A DNA stretch of 48,416 bases from Bacteroidales bacterium H5 (GCA_001701225.1 DAAQ01000005.1:1-48416), one strand, 5' to 3'; shown: positions 17,294-26,547, counted from the stretch's first letter. The notes: generated by a model not told the origin, from the letters alone. Numbers and translations are program-made.

Positions 17294-18627
17294 AACTGCA
17301 TTCTGTTTTCACCGTTCAGGGAGTCGGGCAGGGCCTCTATCTCGTCGCGGATATCCTGTTTCTTATTGGCTTTGCGTGTGGCCGTGCGGCTCACCGACAG
17401 CATTATGCCGAAGGCGATGCAGGTCACTATGATTGATGTCCCGCCCTTGGAGATGAGCGGAAGCGGCTGCCCCGACACGGGAAACACTCCGGTGACGATG
17501 CCCATGTGGAACAGGGCCTGGAAGGCTATCATCACCGCCATGCCCATCACCAGCAGTGCGGGATAGGTGACCGAGCATCGCGACGCGATACCTGCGGCCC
17601 TTCCGAGCAGCCACAGATAGAGCAGCAGCACGGCAATGCCGCCGATAAGCCCAAGCTCCTCGATGACGATGGCATATATGTAGTCGGAGAATGCCAGGGG
17701 GAGACGGGCTGCCTCGCGCGAGTTGCCGGGACCTACGCCGGTGATGCCGCCGTGGGCCTGGGCCACGTAGCTCAATACTTCCTGGCGGTTGTCGCCTGTG
17801 GCGGGGAGCTCCCACTTGGGCACCGAGTCGGCCGAGTGGCGCTCGAGGCGTGCCATCCATGTGACTATGCGCGACGAGTTCTTGACCTCCTCCTCACCTT
17901 CGACCACGAGCTCGGGGTGCAGGCGGCGCTGCTCCTGTGCCTCCTGCCAGGGTACATACTCGGTGAAATACAGATAGGCGAACAGCCCCCCTCCGAGCAT
18001 CAGGAACACCAGCGCGGCATAGCATATATGGCTGAACTTGACACCTCCGATCAGCATCATCGAGGCCGTGATGGCCACGAGAAGCATGGTGTTGGTGAGA
18101 CCCTGGGTTGCCAGCAGGGCGCAGAAGAACATCAGCACCACGCAGCACAGTATCATGCCCTTGGCGGTGATGCCCACCCCCTTGGGGTTCTGGTTGAGGG
18201 TCATTATGAGGGCCACGAGCAGCACCGCCGAAAGCTTGACCATCTCGGCGGGGAAGATGCCTATGCCCAATATTGTCAGCGACCTCCTCGCGCCGTTGAT
18301 ATAGTCGCCGCAGAACATTACGTATATCATCAGTCCGGCGCTGATGGCCGCGAACACGAGGGTGAACACGGCAAACTCGCTGTAATGGCGTTTTGAGAGG
18401 AGCCACACCACGAACAGGCCTCCGGCCAGCATGACCAGATGGCGCAGTATCGGGCCCATCACACCGATGGTCGACGCGGCCACCTCGCGCGACGAGGCGC
18501 TGTAGAGCTCGATGACCGAGACCAGGCAGAGGGCTATGACAATGCCCCAGATATGCTTGTCAGCCCCGGCGACAGCCTTGGGCTTGGAGGTTGATATGGC
18601 AGATGATGTTATTGAAGAGGTTTCCAT
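17290..18627 (-). CDS. ftsW: Lipid II glycan polymerase FtsW (SEDS family)
   Basis: A SEDS-family polytopic membrane protein that polymerises lipid II at the septum together with the class B PBP encoded upstream. The 445-residue protein has about ten membrane helices, the extracellular loop with GITGVGPGNSREAARLPLA and SDYIYAIVIEELG, and the C-terminal GQPLPLISKGGTS, all FtsW/RodA hallmarks. The large loop after helix 6 or 7 is longer than in enterobacteria (acidic VEGEEEV region) but ordinary for Bacteroidetes. It overlaps murG by four bases and follows murD after a 107-base repeat-filled gap. Confidence 0.96.
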   Translation of the reverse strand: METSSITSSAISTSKPKAVAGADKHIWGIVIALCLVSVIELYSASSREVAASTIGVMGPILRHLVMLAGGLFVVWLLSKRHYSEFAVFTLVFAAISAGLMIYVMFCGDYINGARRSLTILGIGIFPAEMVKLSAVLLVALIMTLNQNPKGVGITAKGMILCCVVLMFFCALLATQGLTNTMLLVAITASMMLIGGVKFSHICYAALVFLMLGGGLFAYLYFTEYVPWQEAQEQRRLHPELVVEGEEEVKNSSRIVTWMARLERHSADSVPKWELPATGDNRQEVLSYVAQAHGGITGVGPGNSREAARLPLAFSDYIYAIVIEELGLIGGIAVLLLYLWLLGRAAGIASRCSVTYPALLVMGMAVMIAFQALFHMGIVTGVFPVSGQPLPLISKGGTSIIVTCIAFGIMLSVSRTATRKANKKQDIRDEIEALPDSLNGENRMQL

Positions 18628-18645
18628 GAGGGAGAAATAATGGTT

Positions 18646-18727
18646 GTATAAATTATATAAGACTTATAAGATATATAAAATTTATAAAACTTATAAGATT
18701 TATAAATTATATAAGGCCTATATTATA
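18646..18727. repeat. Family A TTATAA-core array between murD and ftsW
   Basis: About nine units related to ACTTATAAG, TTTATAAAA and ATTATATAA occupy nearly the whole gap, ending seven bases from the murD stop codon (18735-18737). The sequence is almost pure A/T inside a GC-rich operon. Confidence 0.85.
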
Positions 18728-18734
18728 TTGGCTG

Positions 18735-20078
18735 TCATCCCAGCTTCCTTACCTCGTCCTTGAACTGGCGTCCGCGGTCTTCGTAGCTCTTGAAGAGGTC
18801 GAAGCTGGCGCAGCAGGGCGAGAGGAGCACGGTGTCGCCGGGCCTGGCGATGGCGGCGCAGGCCGATACGGCCTCGGAGATGGAGTGGGTGTCGTGCAGC
18901 TCTATGCCGTGGGGGCCGAAGAATTCGAGCAGCTTGGCGTTGTCCTTGCCCATGCACACGATGGCCTTGACCTTCTCCTTGACCAGCGGCAGTATCTCGT
19001 TGTAGTCGTTGCCCTTGTCCTTGCCTCCGAGTATGAGGATGACATCGCGGGGCATCGACTCGAGCGCATACCATGTCGAATTGACATTGGTGGCCTTGGA
19101 GTCGTTGATATAGCGTACGCCGCCTACGGTGCCGCAGGGCTCGAGACGGTGCTCTACACCCTCGAAGTTGCCGAGGGCCTTGCGTATCTCCTCCTTGTCG
19201 ATGTCCATGATGCATCCCGAGAGGGCGGCCGCCATAGAGTTGTAGAGATTGTGCAGGCCGTTGAGCGACAGGTCGGCGCGGGGCATGCGCATCTTCTCGG
19301 ACGGGGTGTCTATGCAGATGACACCCTCATCGTCTACCCATGCGGCGGTGGCGTCGCTCTCGCGGGTCTCGCCGAAGGGATAGAGGTGGGCCTCGGTGAC
19401 AATCTGCTCGAGCTGACGGCGTATCACAGGGTCGTCCTGCCAGTAGATGAAAGCATCTTGCGGCGTGAGGTTGTTGAGTATGCGGAATTTGGCGTTGATG
19501 TAGTTTTGCATCTTGTAGTCGTAGCGGTCAAGGTGGTCGGGCGTGATGTTGAGTATCACGGCGATGTTGGCATGGAAGTCATACATGTTCTCAAGCTGGA
19601 AGCTCGACAGCTCTATGACATATACCTCGTGCGGGTCGCGGGCTACCTGGAGCGCGAGGCTCTTGCCCACGTTTCCGGCCAGTCCGGCGTCGATGCCGGC
19701 CGATGTGAGCATGTGATGGGTGAGGAGGGTCGTGGTGGTCTTGCCGTTGCTCCCGGTGATGCAGACCATGCGGGCGTCGGTATAGCGTCCGGCCAACTCT
19801 ATCTCCGAGATTACGGGTATCCCTTTCTCGACAATGGCTTTCACCACGGGTGCCGTTGGGGGTATGCCGGGGCTCTTGACCACCTCGGTAGCTTCGAGTA
19901 TGCGGGCCATGGTGTGGCCTCCCTCTTCCCACTCGATGCCTTCGCTGTCGAGTGTCTGCCTGTATCGTTCGGGTATGGTGCCGGAGTCGGACAGGAATAC
20001 GTTCCATCCCTTGTCCTTGCCGAGGATGGCGGCTCCGACGCCGCTCTCCCCGCCACCAAGTATGACGAGATTCTTCAT
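18735..20078 (-). CDS. murD: UDP-N-acetylmuramoylalanine--D-glutamate ligase
   Basis: Adds D-Glu to UDP-MurNAc-L-Ala with ATP. The 447-residue protein has an N-terminal glycine-rich motif (VILGGGESGVGAA), ATP-binding GSNGKTTTT (109-117), LNITPDHLDRY, and the C-terminal-domain INDSKATN and LGGKDKGNDY segments typical of MurD. The upstream gene mraY stops one base before this start, so the two are tightly coupled. Confidence 0.98.
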   Translation of the reverse strand: MKNLVILGGGESGVGAAILGKDKGWNVFLSDSGTIPERYRQTLDSEGIEWEEGGHTMARILEATEVVKSPGIPPTAPVVKAIVEKGIPVISEIELAGRYTDARMVCITGSNGKTTTTLLTHHMLTSAGIDAGLAGNVGKSLALQVARDPHEVYVIELSSFQLENMYDFHANIAVILNITPDHLDRYDYKMQNYINAKFRILNNLTPQDAFIYWQDDPVIRRQLEQIVTEAHLYPFGETRESDATAAWVDDEGVICIDTPSEKMRMPRADLSLNGLHNLYNSMAAALSGCIMDIDKEEIRKALGNFEGVEHRLEPCGTVGGVRYINDSKATNVNSTWYALESMPRDVILILGGKDKGNDYNEILPLVKEKVKAIVCMGKDNAKLLEFFGPHGIELHDTHSISEAVSACAAIARPGDTVLLSPCCASFDLFKSYEDRGRQFKDEVRKLG

Positions 20079-20079
20079 T

Positions 20080-21339
20080 TTATCTGATTTTGAGGGTTAT
20101 GAATGTGAGTACGGCCAGGAAGATGCCGATGATCCAGAAGCGGGTGACAATCTTGGGCTCGGGCACCGGGACCTTGGGGAATTTTATGACGGATGCGATG
20201 CCGTCTTTCTGGAAATGGTGGTGAAGGGGTGCCATCTTGAACAGGCGGTGCCCCTGGCCGTATTTGCGTTTGGTGAACTTGAAATATGCCACCTGCATCA
20301 TCACCGATATGTCCTCGATGAAGAATATGGCGCAGAGCAGGGGGATGAGAAGCTCCTTGTGGATGAGGATGGCGAACACGGCGATGATGCCGCCGATGGT
20401 GAGCGAGCCGGTATCGCCCATGAAGACCTGGGCCGGATACGCGTTGTACCACAGGAAGCCGATGAGTGCGCCGATGAAGGCCGACATGAACACCACAAGC
20501 TCGCTCGAGCCGGGGATATACATGATGTCGAGGTATGTCGAGTAGATGACATTGCCCCCGAGATAGGCCATGACGGCGAGGGCTGCACAGATGATGGCGC
20601 TGACCCCGGCACAGAGTCCGTCGAGTCCGTCGGTGAGGTTGGCGCCGTTGCTGGTGGCGGCCACGGCCACGATGACCACGAGGATGAAGACTATCCATCC
20701 GCCGGTCTGGGCATGCTTGCCCATCCACGATGTCAGATAGGCATAGTCGAAATTGTTGTTCTTGACAAACGGTATGGTGGTCTGGGTGGACTTGACATTG
20801 GCCGACGGCGCGTCGACCACAGTCTCTATGCCGTCTTCAGTGGCCGTGTAGACCTTGACCTGGCGCTGGGTGATGTCGGGGCTGAGATACATGGTAAGGC
20901 CAACCAGCAGACCGAGGCCCACCTGGCCGTAGATCTTGAACTTGCCCTTCATGCCGTCCTTGTTCTTGTACTTGAACTTGAGGTAGTCGTCAAGGAATCC
21001 TATTGTGCCGAGCCAGAGTGTCGACACCAGCAGCAACAGCATATAGATGTTGGTGAGGTCTCCCACCAGCAGGCATGGCACCACAAGCGAGATGATGATG
21101 ATGATGCCGCCCATGGTGGGGGTGCCTGTCTTCTTCATCTGTCCCTCGAGGCCGAGATTGCGCACTGTCTCGCCTATCTGCATCAGCTGCAGACGGTCGA
21201 TGATGCGGCGTCCGATAATGGTCGATATGAACAGCGAGAGTAGCACCGCGGCCACCGAGCGCACGGTGATGTAGCCCATGAGGCGCGCGCCCGGAAAGTG
21301 TCCTCCCTGCTGGAGATAGTCGAATAGCCAGTATAGCAT
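20080..21339 (-). CDS. mraY: Phospho-N-acetylmuramoyl-pentapeptide transferase
   Basis: Transfers phospho-MurNAc-pentapeptide to undecaprenyl phosphate, making lipid I. The 419-residue multi-pass protein carries the family signatures KKTGTPTMGGI, FLDDYLK (catalytic Asp pair), NLTDGLDGLC, QVFMGDTGSL and PLHHHFQ. It is longer than E. coli MraY because of an insert of about 50 residues (VKVYTATEDGIETV ... NNNFDYAYL), which is usual in Bacteroidetes. It is followed at one base by murD and preceded by murE across a gap with a repeat array. Confidence 0.98.
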   Translation of the reverse strand: MLYWLFDYLQQGGHFPGARLMGYITVRSVAAVLLSLFISTIIGRRIIDRLQLMQIGETVRNLGLEGQMKKTGTPTMGGIIIIISLVVPCLLVGDLTNIYMLLLLVSTLWLGTIGFLDDYLKFKYKNKDGMKGKFKIYGQVGLGLLVGLTMYLSPDITQRQVKVYTATEDGIETVVDAPSANVKSTQTTIPFVKNNNFDYAYLTSWMGKHAQTGGWIVFILVVIVAVAATSNGANLTDGLDGLCAGVSAIICAALAVMAYLGGNVIYSTYLDIMYIPGSSELVVFMSAFIGALIGFLWYNAYPAQVFMGDTGSLTIGGIIAVFAILIHKELLIPLLCAIFFIEDISVMMQVAYFKFTKRKYGQGHRLFKMAPLHHHFQKDGIASVIKFPKVPVPEPKIVTRFWIIGIFLAVLTFITLKIR

Positions 21340-21360
21340 ATCTGTGTTGGATTTTCTTTT

Positions 21361-21400
21361 TTATAAGACTTATAAAATTTATAAGACTTATAAGGCTTAT
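21361..21400. repeat. Family A 9-base array between murE and mraY
   Basis: Four nearly perfect 9-base units TTATAAGAC, TTATAAAAT, TTATAAGAC and TTATAAGGC, plus a degenerate fifth, end about 12 bases from the murE stop codon (21413-21415). This is the cleanest example of family A periodicity in the window. Confidence 0.88.
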
Positions 21401-21412
21401 GGGGCCAATATG

Positions 21413-22876
21413 TTATTTTGTCTCGTCAAAGATTTCGCGTACCACCTCGCGGTCGTCAAAGTGGTGCTTGACGCCGCAGATTTCCTGATAGTCCTCGTGT
21501 CCCTTGCCTGCGATGAGCACTACTGTGCCGCGTCCGGCCATCGAGACGGCCTTGCGGATGGCCTCGCGGCGGTCGGTGATGTGGAGTGCCTTGGGGCGGG
21601 TGGTGTCATCGAGCCCGGCTTCCATCTGTGCGATGATGGCCTCGGGCTCCTCGAAGCGGGGATTGTCTGAGGTGAGGATGACATACGAGCTGCGTGTGGC
21701 GGCCTCGCGGGCCATGATGGGACGCTTGCCCGCGTCGCGGTTGCCGCCGCATCCGACCACGGTGATGACCTCGCCCTTGGGGCCTACGACCTCGCGGATG
21801 GTGTCGAGCACGTTGACCAGTGCGTCGGGGGTGTGGGCATAGTCGACGATGGCGGTGACACCGGCTGCCGAGTGGAACGCCTGGAAGCGCCCTGCCACGG
21901 GCACGAGCTGCGAGATGTGGCGAAGCACATCTTCGACAGGCCATCCGAGCAGCACCGACGCACCATAGACGGCGGTGAGGTTATAGGCGTTGAAGCGGCC
22001 CGTGAACATGGTCTCGACCTCATGGCCGTTGAGGCTGAGGAGTGTGCCGTCGAGGCGCTGCTCGACGATGCGGCCGCAGAAATCGGCCTCGCCGCGCAGG
22101 GAGTATGTCTTGCGGTCGGCGCGTGTGTTCTGCAGCATCACGGCCCCGTTGCGGTCGTCGGCATTGGTCAGTGCGAAGGCTCCGGCGGGGAGGGCGTCAA
22201 AGAACATCTTCTTTGCGGCGATGTATGCCTCGAAGGTCTTGTGATAGTCGAGGTGGTCGCGGGTAAGGTTGGTGAATATGCCTCCCCTGAATGTCAGTCC
22301 GGCTATGCGGTGCTGGTGTGCGGCATGCGAGCTCACCTCCATCGCGGCATAGCTGCATCCGGCTTCGACCATCTGTGCGAGCAGACGGTTGATGGTGATG
22401 GGGTCGGGTGTGGTGTGGTCGGTGGGATAGGGTGTGGTGTCGACATAGTTGCAGACCGTAGAGAGGAGTCCGGCCTTATATCCCATCAGGCGTGCCATCT
22501 CGTAGATGAGGGTCGCTGTCGTGGTCTTGCCGTTGGTGCCGGTGACGCCCACGAGGCCCAGCTTGCGCGAGGGGTTGTCATACCATTGCGACGCCAGCAG
22601 TCCAAGTGCCTCGGCACTCGATGACACCTCTATATATATGACACCTTGGGTACGGTCTTCGGGGATATGCTCGCACACCACGGCGACGGCTCCCTTGTCT
22701 GTGGCCGAGGGGATATATTTGTGCCCGTCCACGCTGACGCCCGGAACGGCCACGAAGAGCCATCCGGGCGCGACCTCGCGCGAGTCGGCGGTGAGCCCCT
22801 TGATGTCGGTGTCCTGTGGCACCTCGCCGACGGTGGCGGCGGGGGTTATGGCTGATAGTAAATGGTCTATTCTCAT
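21413..22876 (-). CDS. murE: UDP-N-acetylmuramoyl-L-alanyl-D-glutamate--2,6-diaminopimelate ligase
   Basis: Adds the third amino acid of the stem peptide. The 487-residue protein has the N-terminal LTADSREVAPGWLFVAVPG, ATP-binding GTNGKTTTA (113-121), EVSSHAAHQHRI, and the C-terminal DNPR motif (404-407) that selects meso-diaminopimelate over lysine, so the cell wall is predicted to be DAP-type as expected for a Gram-negative organism. It lies 59 bases after the PBP gene; that gap has no repeat array. Confidence 0.98.
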   Translation of the reverse strand: MRIDHLLSAITPAATVGEVPQDTDIKGLTADSREVAPGWLFVAVPGVSVDGHKYIPSATDKGAVAVVCEHIPEDRTQGVIYIEVSSSAEALGLLASQWYDNPSRKLGLVGVTGTNGKTTTATLIYEMARLMGYKAGLLSTVCNYVDTTPYPTDHTTPDPITINRLLAQMVEAGCSYAAMEVSSHAAHQHRIAGLTFRGGIFTNLTRDHLDYHKTFEAYIAAKKMFFDALPAGAFALTNADDRNGAVMLQNTRADRKTYSLRGEADFCGRIVEQRLDGTLLSLNGHEVETMFTGRFNAYNLTAVYGASVLLGWPVEDVLRHISQLVPVAGRFQAFHSAAGVTAIVDYAHTPDALVNVLDTIREVVGPKGEVITVVGCGGNRDAGKRPIMAREAATRSSYVILTSDNPRFEEPEAIIAQMEAGLDDTTRPKALHITDRREAIRKAVSMAGRGTVVLIAGKGHEDYQEICGVKHHFDDREVVREIFDETK

Positions 22877-22935
22877 CTTTCTTACCTTCTGCTGTATGTT
22901 GAAATGTGTATGTCGTATATCGTGACTGTATCCTG

Positions 22936-25020
22936 TTATCTTGACAGTGCGAGGTTTATCCTGGCCCCTCTGCCGACGAGCGTGCCGGGCGCAGGCGTCT
23001 GCGAGCGCACGAATCCCGAGCCGGATATGCTCACGTTATATCCGGCGGCCTCGAGGGTGGCTATGGCCTCGCGCGCGCTCATGTGGCGCACGTCGGGTAT
23101 GCCTGAGCGGTGCCCCTCGGGAGCTTTCAGCGACTTGGCTGACGGGAGGCCGAGCGGCCCCTTGAGGCGTGTATATGAATCGCGTGCTGTCGATGCGAAG
23201 AATGTGGGGCCTGTCACCGAGGGGGTCGAGGTCTCGTAGTCGGAGCTGTTGCCGAGCAGACCGCGCGAGTACAGCTTCATGGCTGTGTTCTTGAGCACCT
23301 GGCCCGAGGTTGTGGCGGCTCCGAAGAAATTCTTCTTGGGGTGGCAGGTCAGCACCACGCAGCTGTACATGGGATTCTCGGCGGGGAAGAAGCCGCAGAA
23401 TGCCAGACGCTTTTTCGAGGTGTTGTACTGGCCGTTGTCTATGGTATAGCATGTGCCTGTCTTTCCGGCTATCCTCACCAGGTCGTTGCGCAGGAACTTG
23501 CCTGTGCCGTGGTCGCCCCACACCACGCGTGTCAGCATCTCGCGCAGTATGGCGGCTGTCTGCGGCGAGCAGGCGCGCCCGTTGCCGATGTGTCCCACGG
23601 GGAGGATCGAGTCGACGGTGCCTCGCAGCTCGCGCACCAGGCGGGGCTTGACAAATACACCGTCGTTGGCTATGGCATTATAGAGTGCCAGCGTGTAGAT
23701 GGGGGGTATCTCGGTGGCATATCCGTAGCACTGGCGCGACATGGCTATGCGGCCGTCGCGGCGTGTGGGCACGCTGTCGATGCGCGGGGTCACCTCGCCC
23801 GCGATGCCTGTGTTGAGGGGCTCGAGGAAACCGAGTTTCTTGACCCTGGCATAGAAACCGCCGGGTATCGAGTCGTATCTGCGAGTCATGATGCGGGCCA
23901 TGCCGATGTTTGACGACTGCTCGATGACGTCGCCGACCCTGATTGACGAGGTGTGGTGCGCGTCGGTGATGGGGCGCCCTCCGGCATATGCCCATCCCGA
24001 GCCTGTGGGGAGCATCTCGTCAAAATCCTTGACGATGCCATCCTCGACGGCTATCATCATCGAGAGGGTCTTGATGACCGACCCGGGCTCGAAACGCATC
24101 ACGGCGCGGTTCAGGGCCTCGACATATCCGGGACCGTCGGGGTTCTGCTCGAGGTTGGAGATTGCCTTGATGTCGCCGGTCTTGACATCCATCAGCACCG
24201 CCAGGCCCCAGTCGGCGTCGCATGAGTCAAGCACGTTGTTGAGCTCGTTCTCGAGGATGTCCTGCATGTTGATGTCGATTGTCGTGACCACATCGCATCC
24301 GGGCACCGCGGGCACCGCGGCCATGTCGGCGATATCTTTGGTGAGGTGTACCTTGTGTGTGGTGCCGGTCTTGCCGTATAGCAGCGAGTCGAGCGCCATC
24401 TCGATGCCCGAGCGGCCATGTATCTCCTCGCTCTCCTTGGTCTGGCCCACTCGCCCTATCGAGCGTTTGGCCATGTTGCCATACGGGTTGAAGCGGCGCA
24501 TGTACCGCTCGAACGTGAGCCCCGTGCGGTTGCGGTTGCCCTTGAAATATGACAGCGACTTCATCAGCTGCATGTCGGCGTGCGAGAGGCCCGAGAGGAG
24601 CTTATATGCCCTCGGGCGCTTGGAGGGCTCGATGCTGAGGGGCTTGAGCAGGTGCTCGCGCCACTGTGCGGCAGTCTTGACGGGGAAATATGTCGCAAGC
24701 TGCTCGGAGAGCGACCCGATGGAGTCGCGGAGGCGCTTTGCGTTGAACTTCTCGGCGCGATAGTCCATGCGGGCCACGTAGAAGTTGAGGTTTGTGGCCA
24801 GGATGCTGCCGTCGGCGGCCAGGATGTTGCCGCGCTGGGGTATGATGTCGTGTCTCTGGCTCATCTCTGCCGCGATGCGCTCGTTCCATTTGTCGGCGTC
24901 CACGATTGTCGTCTCGGTGAGCTTGACGATGATGCATGCCGACAGTATGAGTATGCCGAGCACTACCACTCCGTAGCGGAACAGGATATTGGTGCGGTTG
25001 TCGTTTTTCTTGGGAGCCAT
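22936..25020 (-). CDS. ftsI: Class B penicillin-binding protein with PASTA domain (FtsI/PBP3-type transpeptidase)
   Basis: The septal D,D-transpeptidase partner of FtsW. The 694 residues comprise one N-terminal membrane helix (about 15-34), a PBP dimerisation region (about 60-235, with PQRGNILAADGS), and the transpeptidase domain with the SVIK active site (Ser314, Lys317), SSN (369-371) and KTGT (520-523). A C-terminal PASTA domain (about 634-694, VPDVRHMSAREAIATLEAAG) is common in Bacteroidetes PBPs of this locus but absent from E. coli FtsI. Its place between ftsL and murE supports the septal role. Confidence 0.95.
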   Translation of the reverse strand: MAPKKNDNRTNILFRYGVVVLGILILSACIIVKLTETTIVDADKWNERIAAEMSQRHDIIPQRGNILAADGSILATNLNFYVARMDYRAEKFNAKRLRDSIGSLSEQLATYFPVKTAAQWREHLLKPLSIEPSKRPRAYKLLSGLSHADMQLMKSLSYFKGNRNRTGLTFERYMRRFNPYGNMAKRSIGRVGQTKESEEIHGRSGIEMALDSLLYGKTGTTHKVHLTKDIADMAAVPAVPGCDVVTTIDINMQDILENELNNVLDSCDADWGLAVLMDVKTGDIKAISNLEQNPDGPGYVEALNRAVMRFEPGSVIKTLSMMIAVEDGIVKDFDEMLPTGSGWAYAGGRPITDAHHTSSIRVGDVIEQSSNIGMARIMTRRYDSIPGGFYARVKKLGFLEPLNTGIAGEVTPRIDSVPTRRDGRIAMSRQCYGYATEIPPIYTLALYNAIANDGVFVKPRLVRELRGTVDSILPVGHIGNGRACSPQTAAILREMLTRVVWGDHGTGKFLRNDLVRIAGKTGTCYTIDNGQYNTSKKRLAFCGFFPAENPMYSCVVLTCHPKKNFFGAATTSGQVLKNTAMKLYSRGLLGNSSDYETSTPSVTGPTFFASTARDSYTRLKGPLGLPSAKSLKAPEGHRSGIPDVRHMSAREAIATLEAAGYNVSISGSGFVRSQTPAPGTLVGRGARINLALSR

Positions 25021-25039
25021 GGGTGAGGGGGAGTCTTTA

Positions 25040-25116
25040 TAGTTGGTATAGTTTTTCTAGTTGGACTAGTTGAACTAGAATAGCTGTATATCTCTTTAAA
25101 CTTTAATCTATAAACT
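25040..25116. repeat. Composite array (CTAG 9-mer plus CTTTAAACTTTAATC) downstream of ftsL
   Basis: 25040-25084 has five 9-base units starting TAG (TAGTTGGTA, TAGTTTTTC, TAGTTGGAC, TAGTTGAAC, TAGAATAGC). It is followed by CTTTAAACTTTAATCT (25094-25109) and a variant that runs into the ftsL stop codon at 25117-25119, so the last residues of FtsL (RIKD) are encoded inside the array. A 30-base stretch (25049-25078) is identical to 25469-25498 on the other side of ftsL. Confidence 0.88.
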
Positions 25117-25440
25117 TTAATCTTTTATCCTGTATGCGGGCTGGGGCTGGACGCGGAGTCCGAGATGGAGCGAGTCTACCATCTGCTGCATGGTGGTCTC
25201 GCGTGTACGGCTCATGAAGGCACTGCGCTCGCGGTCTTTCTCGTTCTCGACAATCTCAAGCTGACGTTCGAGGGCGGTGATTTTCTCGATGTTCGTACGG
25301 TATGTGAACTTGGTGGTGATGTAGACCATCATCACTATCACAAATATGACCACCGGGAGCCAGTGACGGGCGAAGAAATCGCTCGAGATCACCTGGCCGA
25401 AGGCCACACGTTTGCCGATGCCTGCACGCTTGGTTGCCAT
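25117..25440 (-). CDS. ftsL: FtsL-like cell division membrane protein
   Basis: A 107-residue bitopic protein with a basic cytoplasmic tail (ATKRAGIGKR), one membrane helix (about 28-47, WLPVVIFVIVMMVYITTKF) and a periplasmic coiled-coil (EKITALERQLEIVENEKDRE) that would pair with FtsB-type partners. FtsL sequences diverge strongly, so the assignment rests on this topology and on the fixed position between rsmH and the PBP gene. The C-terminus (QPAYRIKD) is encoded by the repeat array that also provides the stop codon, so the exact end may vary between strains. Confidence 0.85.
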   Translation of the reverse strand: MATKRAGIGKRVAFGQVISSDFFARHWLPVVIFVIVMMVYITTKFTYRTNIEKITALERQLEIVENEKDRERSAFMSRTRETTMQQMVDSLHLGLRVQPQPAYRIKD

Positions 25441-25468
25441 TGGGGGAGTATGGTTGGTTTTGTTGGTC

Positions 25469-25566
25469 TAGTTTTTCTAGTTGGACTAGTTGAACTAGTT
25501 GGACTAGTTGGACTAGAAAAACTATCTATCTTTAAACTTTAATCTTTAAACTTTACTCTCTAATCT
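25469..25566. repeat. Composite array (CTAG 9-mer plus CTTTAAACTTTAATC) between rsmH and ftsL
   Basis: Six 9-base TAG-starting units occupy 25469-25522. They are followed by CTTTAAACTTTAATCT (25530-25545) and two more variants that run through the rsmH stop codon (25567-25569), so the last residues VKV of RsmH are repeat-encoded. Order and sequence mirror the array on the other side of ftsL, so ftsL is bracketed by direct copies of one composite element. Confidence 0.9.
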
Positions 25567-26490
25567 TTAAACTTTCACCGCCACCCTCAGTTTGGCGCTG
25601 CGGGCGCGGGGGTTGCGTTCGACCTCGGCGTCGGTCGGCACAATCGGCTTGGAGCCGAGGGGCTTGAGGGGAGCGCTGACGCGGCCGAAGAAATCCTTGT
25701 CGACCTTGCCCTCGATATTGCCTGTCTTCATGAAATTCTTGACAAGGCGGTCTTCGAGGCTGTGATATGTTATTACCGCCAGACGGCCTCCCGGACGAAG
25801 CACCCGCAGGGTTCCGGCCAGCAGGTCGGCAAGGGCGTCGAGCTCGTGATTGACCTCGATGCGCAGGGCCTGGAATACCTGAGCCAGCTCTTTTTTCTCC
25901 TTGCGTGGGTCGATGAGTGGAGAGGCCACTGCGAGAAGGTCGGAGATGGTGGCGAAATCGCGTCCGGCCTCACGCTCGCGCATGATGGCGTCGGCCAGAC
26001 GGCGTGCCTGTCCCAGCTCGCCGTAGAGCTTGAACATACGTGTCAGCGCGTCGCGGTCCATGGTGCGCAGCAGGTCGGCGGCGGTGACTGCGGCGCTGCG
26101 GTTCATGCGCATGTCGAGCGGGCCGTCGGCACGGAACGAGAATCCGCGTTCAGCGTCGTCGAAATGATGTGACGACACGCCGAGGTCTGCCAGCACCCCG
26201 TCGACGGAATCAACGCCGTAATAGCGCATGAAGTTCGTGATGAACCTGAAATTCGAGTGTACCATGGTGAGGCGTGCCTCGTCGCGTGGAGCCCGTTCGA
26301 TGGCGTCCATGTCCTGGTCGAAGGCATATACATGCCCACCTGCGGTGACGTCAAGACGGTCGACGATGGCGCGTGTGTGGCCTCCGCCGCCGTATGTGGC
26401 GTCGATGTAGATGCCTCCGGGCCGGATGTCGAGGGCGTCGAGGGTCTCGGTCAGGAGAGCCGGTATGTGGTAGGGTAGTTCGTCGGCCAT
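25567..26490 (-). CDS. rsmH: 16S rRNA (cytosine(1402)-N(4))-methyltransferase RsmH
   Basis: Methylates N4 of C1402 in the decoding centre of 16S rRNA using S-adenosylmethionine. The 307-residue protein shows the N-terminal HIPALLTETLDAL, the SAM-binding YIDATYGGGGHTRAI (about 28-42), VDGVLADLGVSSHHFD, ERGFSFRADGPLDMRM, ALRIEVNHELDAL and LAVITYHSLEDRLVKNF, all diagnostic. It is the first gene of this dcw cluster; mraZ, which precedes it in many Bacteroidales, is not seen. The start gives a leader of about 50 bases from the predicted promoter. Confidence 0.98.
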   Translation of the reverse strand: MADELPYHIPALLTETLDALDIRPGGIYIDATYGGGGHTRAIVDRLDVTAGGHVYAFDQDMDAIERAPRDEARLTMVHSNFRFITNFMRYYGVDSVDGVLADLGVSSHHFDDAERGFSFRADGPLDMRMNRSAAVTAADLLRTMDRDALTRMFKLYGELGQARRLADAIMREREAGRDFATISDLLAVASPLIDPRKEKKELAQVFQALRIEVNHELDALADLLAGTLRVLRPGGRLAVITYHSLEDRLVKNFMKTGNIEGKVDKDFFGRVSAPLKPLGSKPIVPTDAEVERNPRARSAKLRVAVKV

Positions 26491-26547
26491 ATCGTCGGTG
26501 TGATGGGTGGAGAGATGATGTTGGATATTATGCGGTTTTTAAGGGTT

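Noticed and set aside
25040..25566. CRISPR-like look of regularly spaced repeats around ftsL and elsewhere
   Set aside because: Units are 7-14 bases with no spacers of 30 bases or more and no cas genes.
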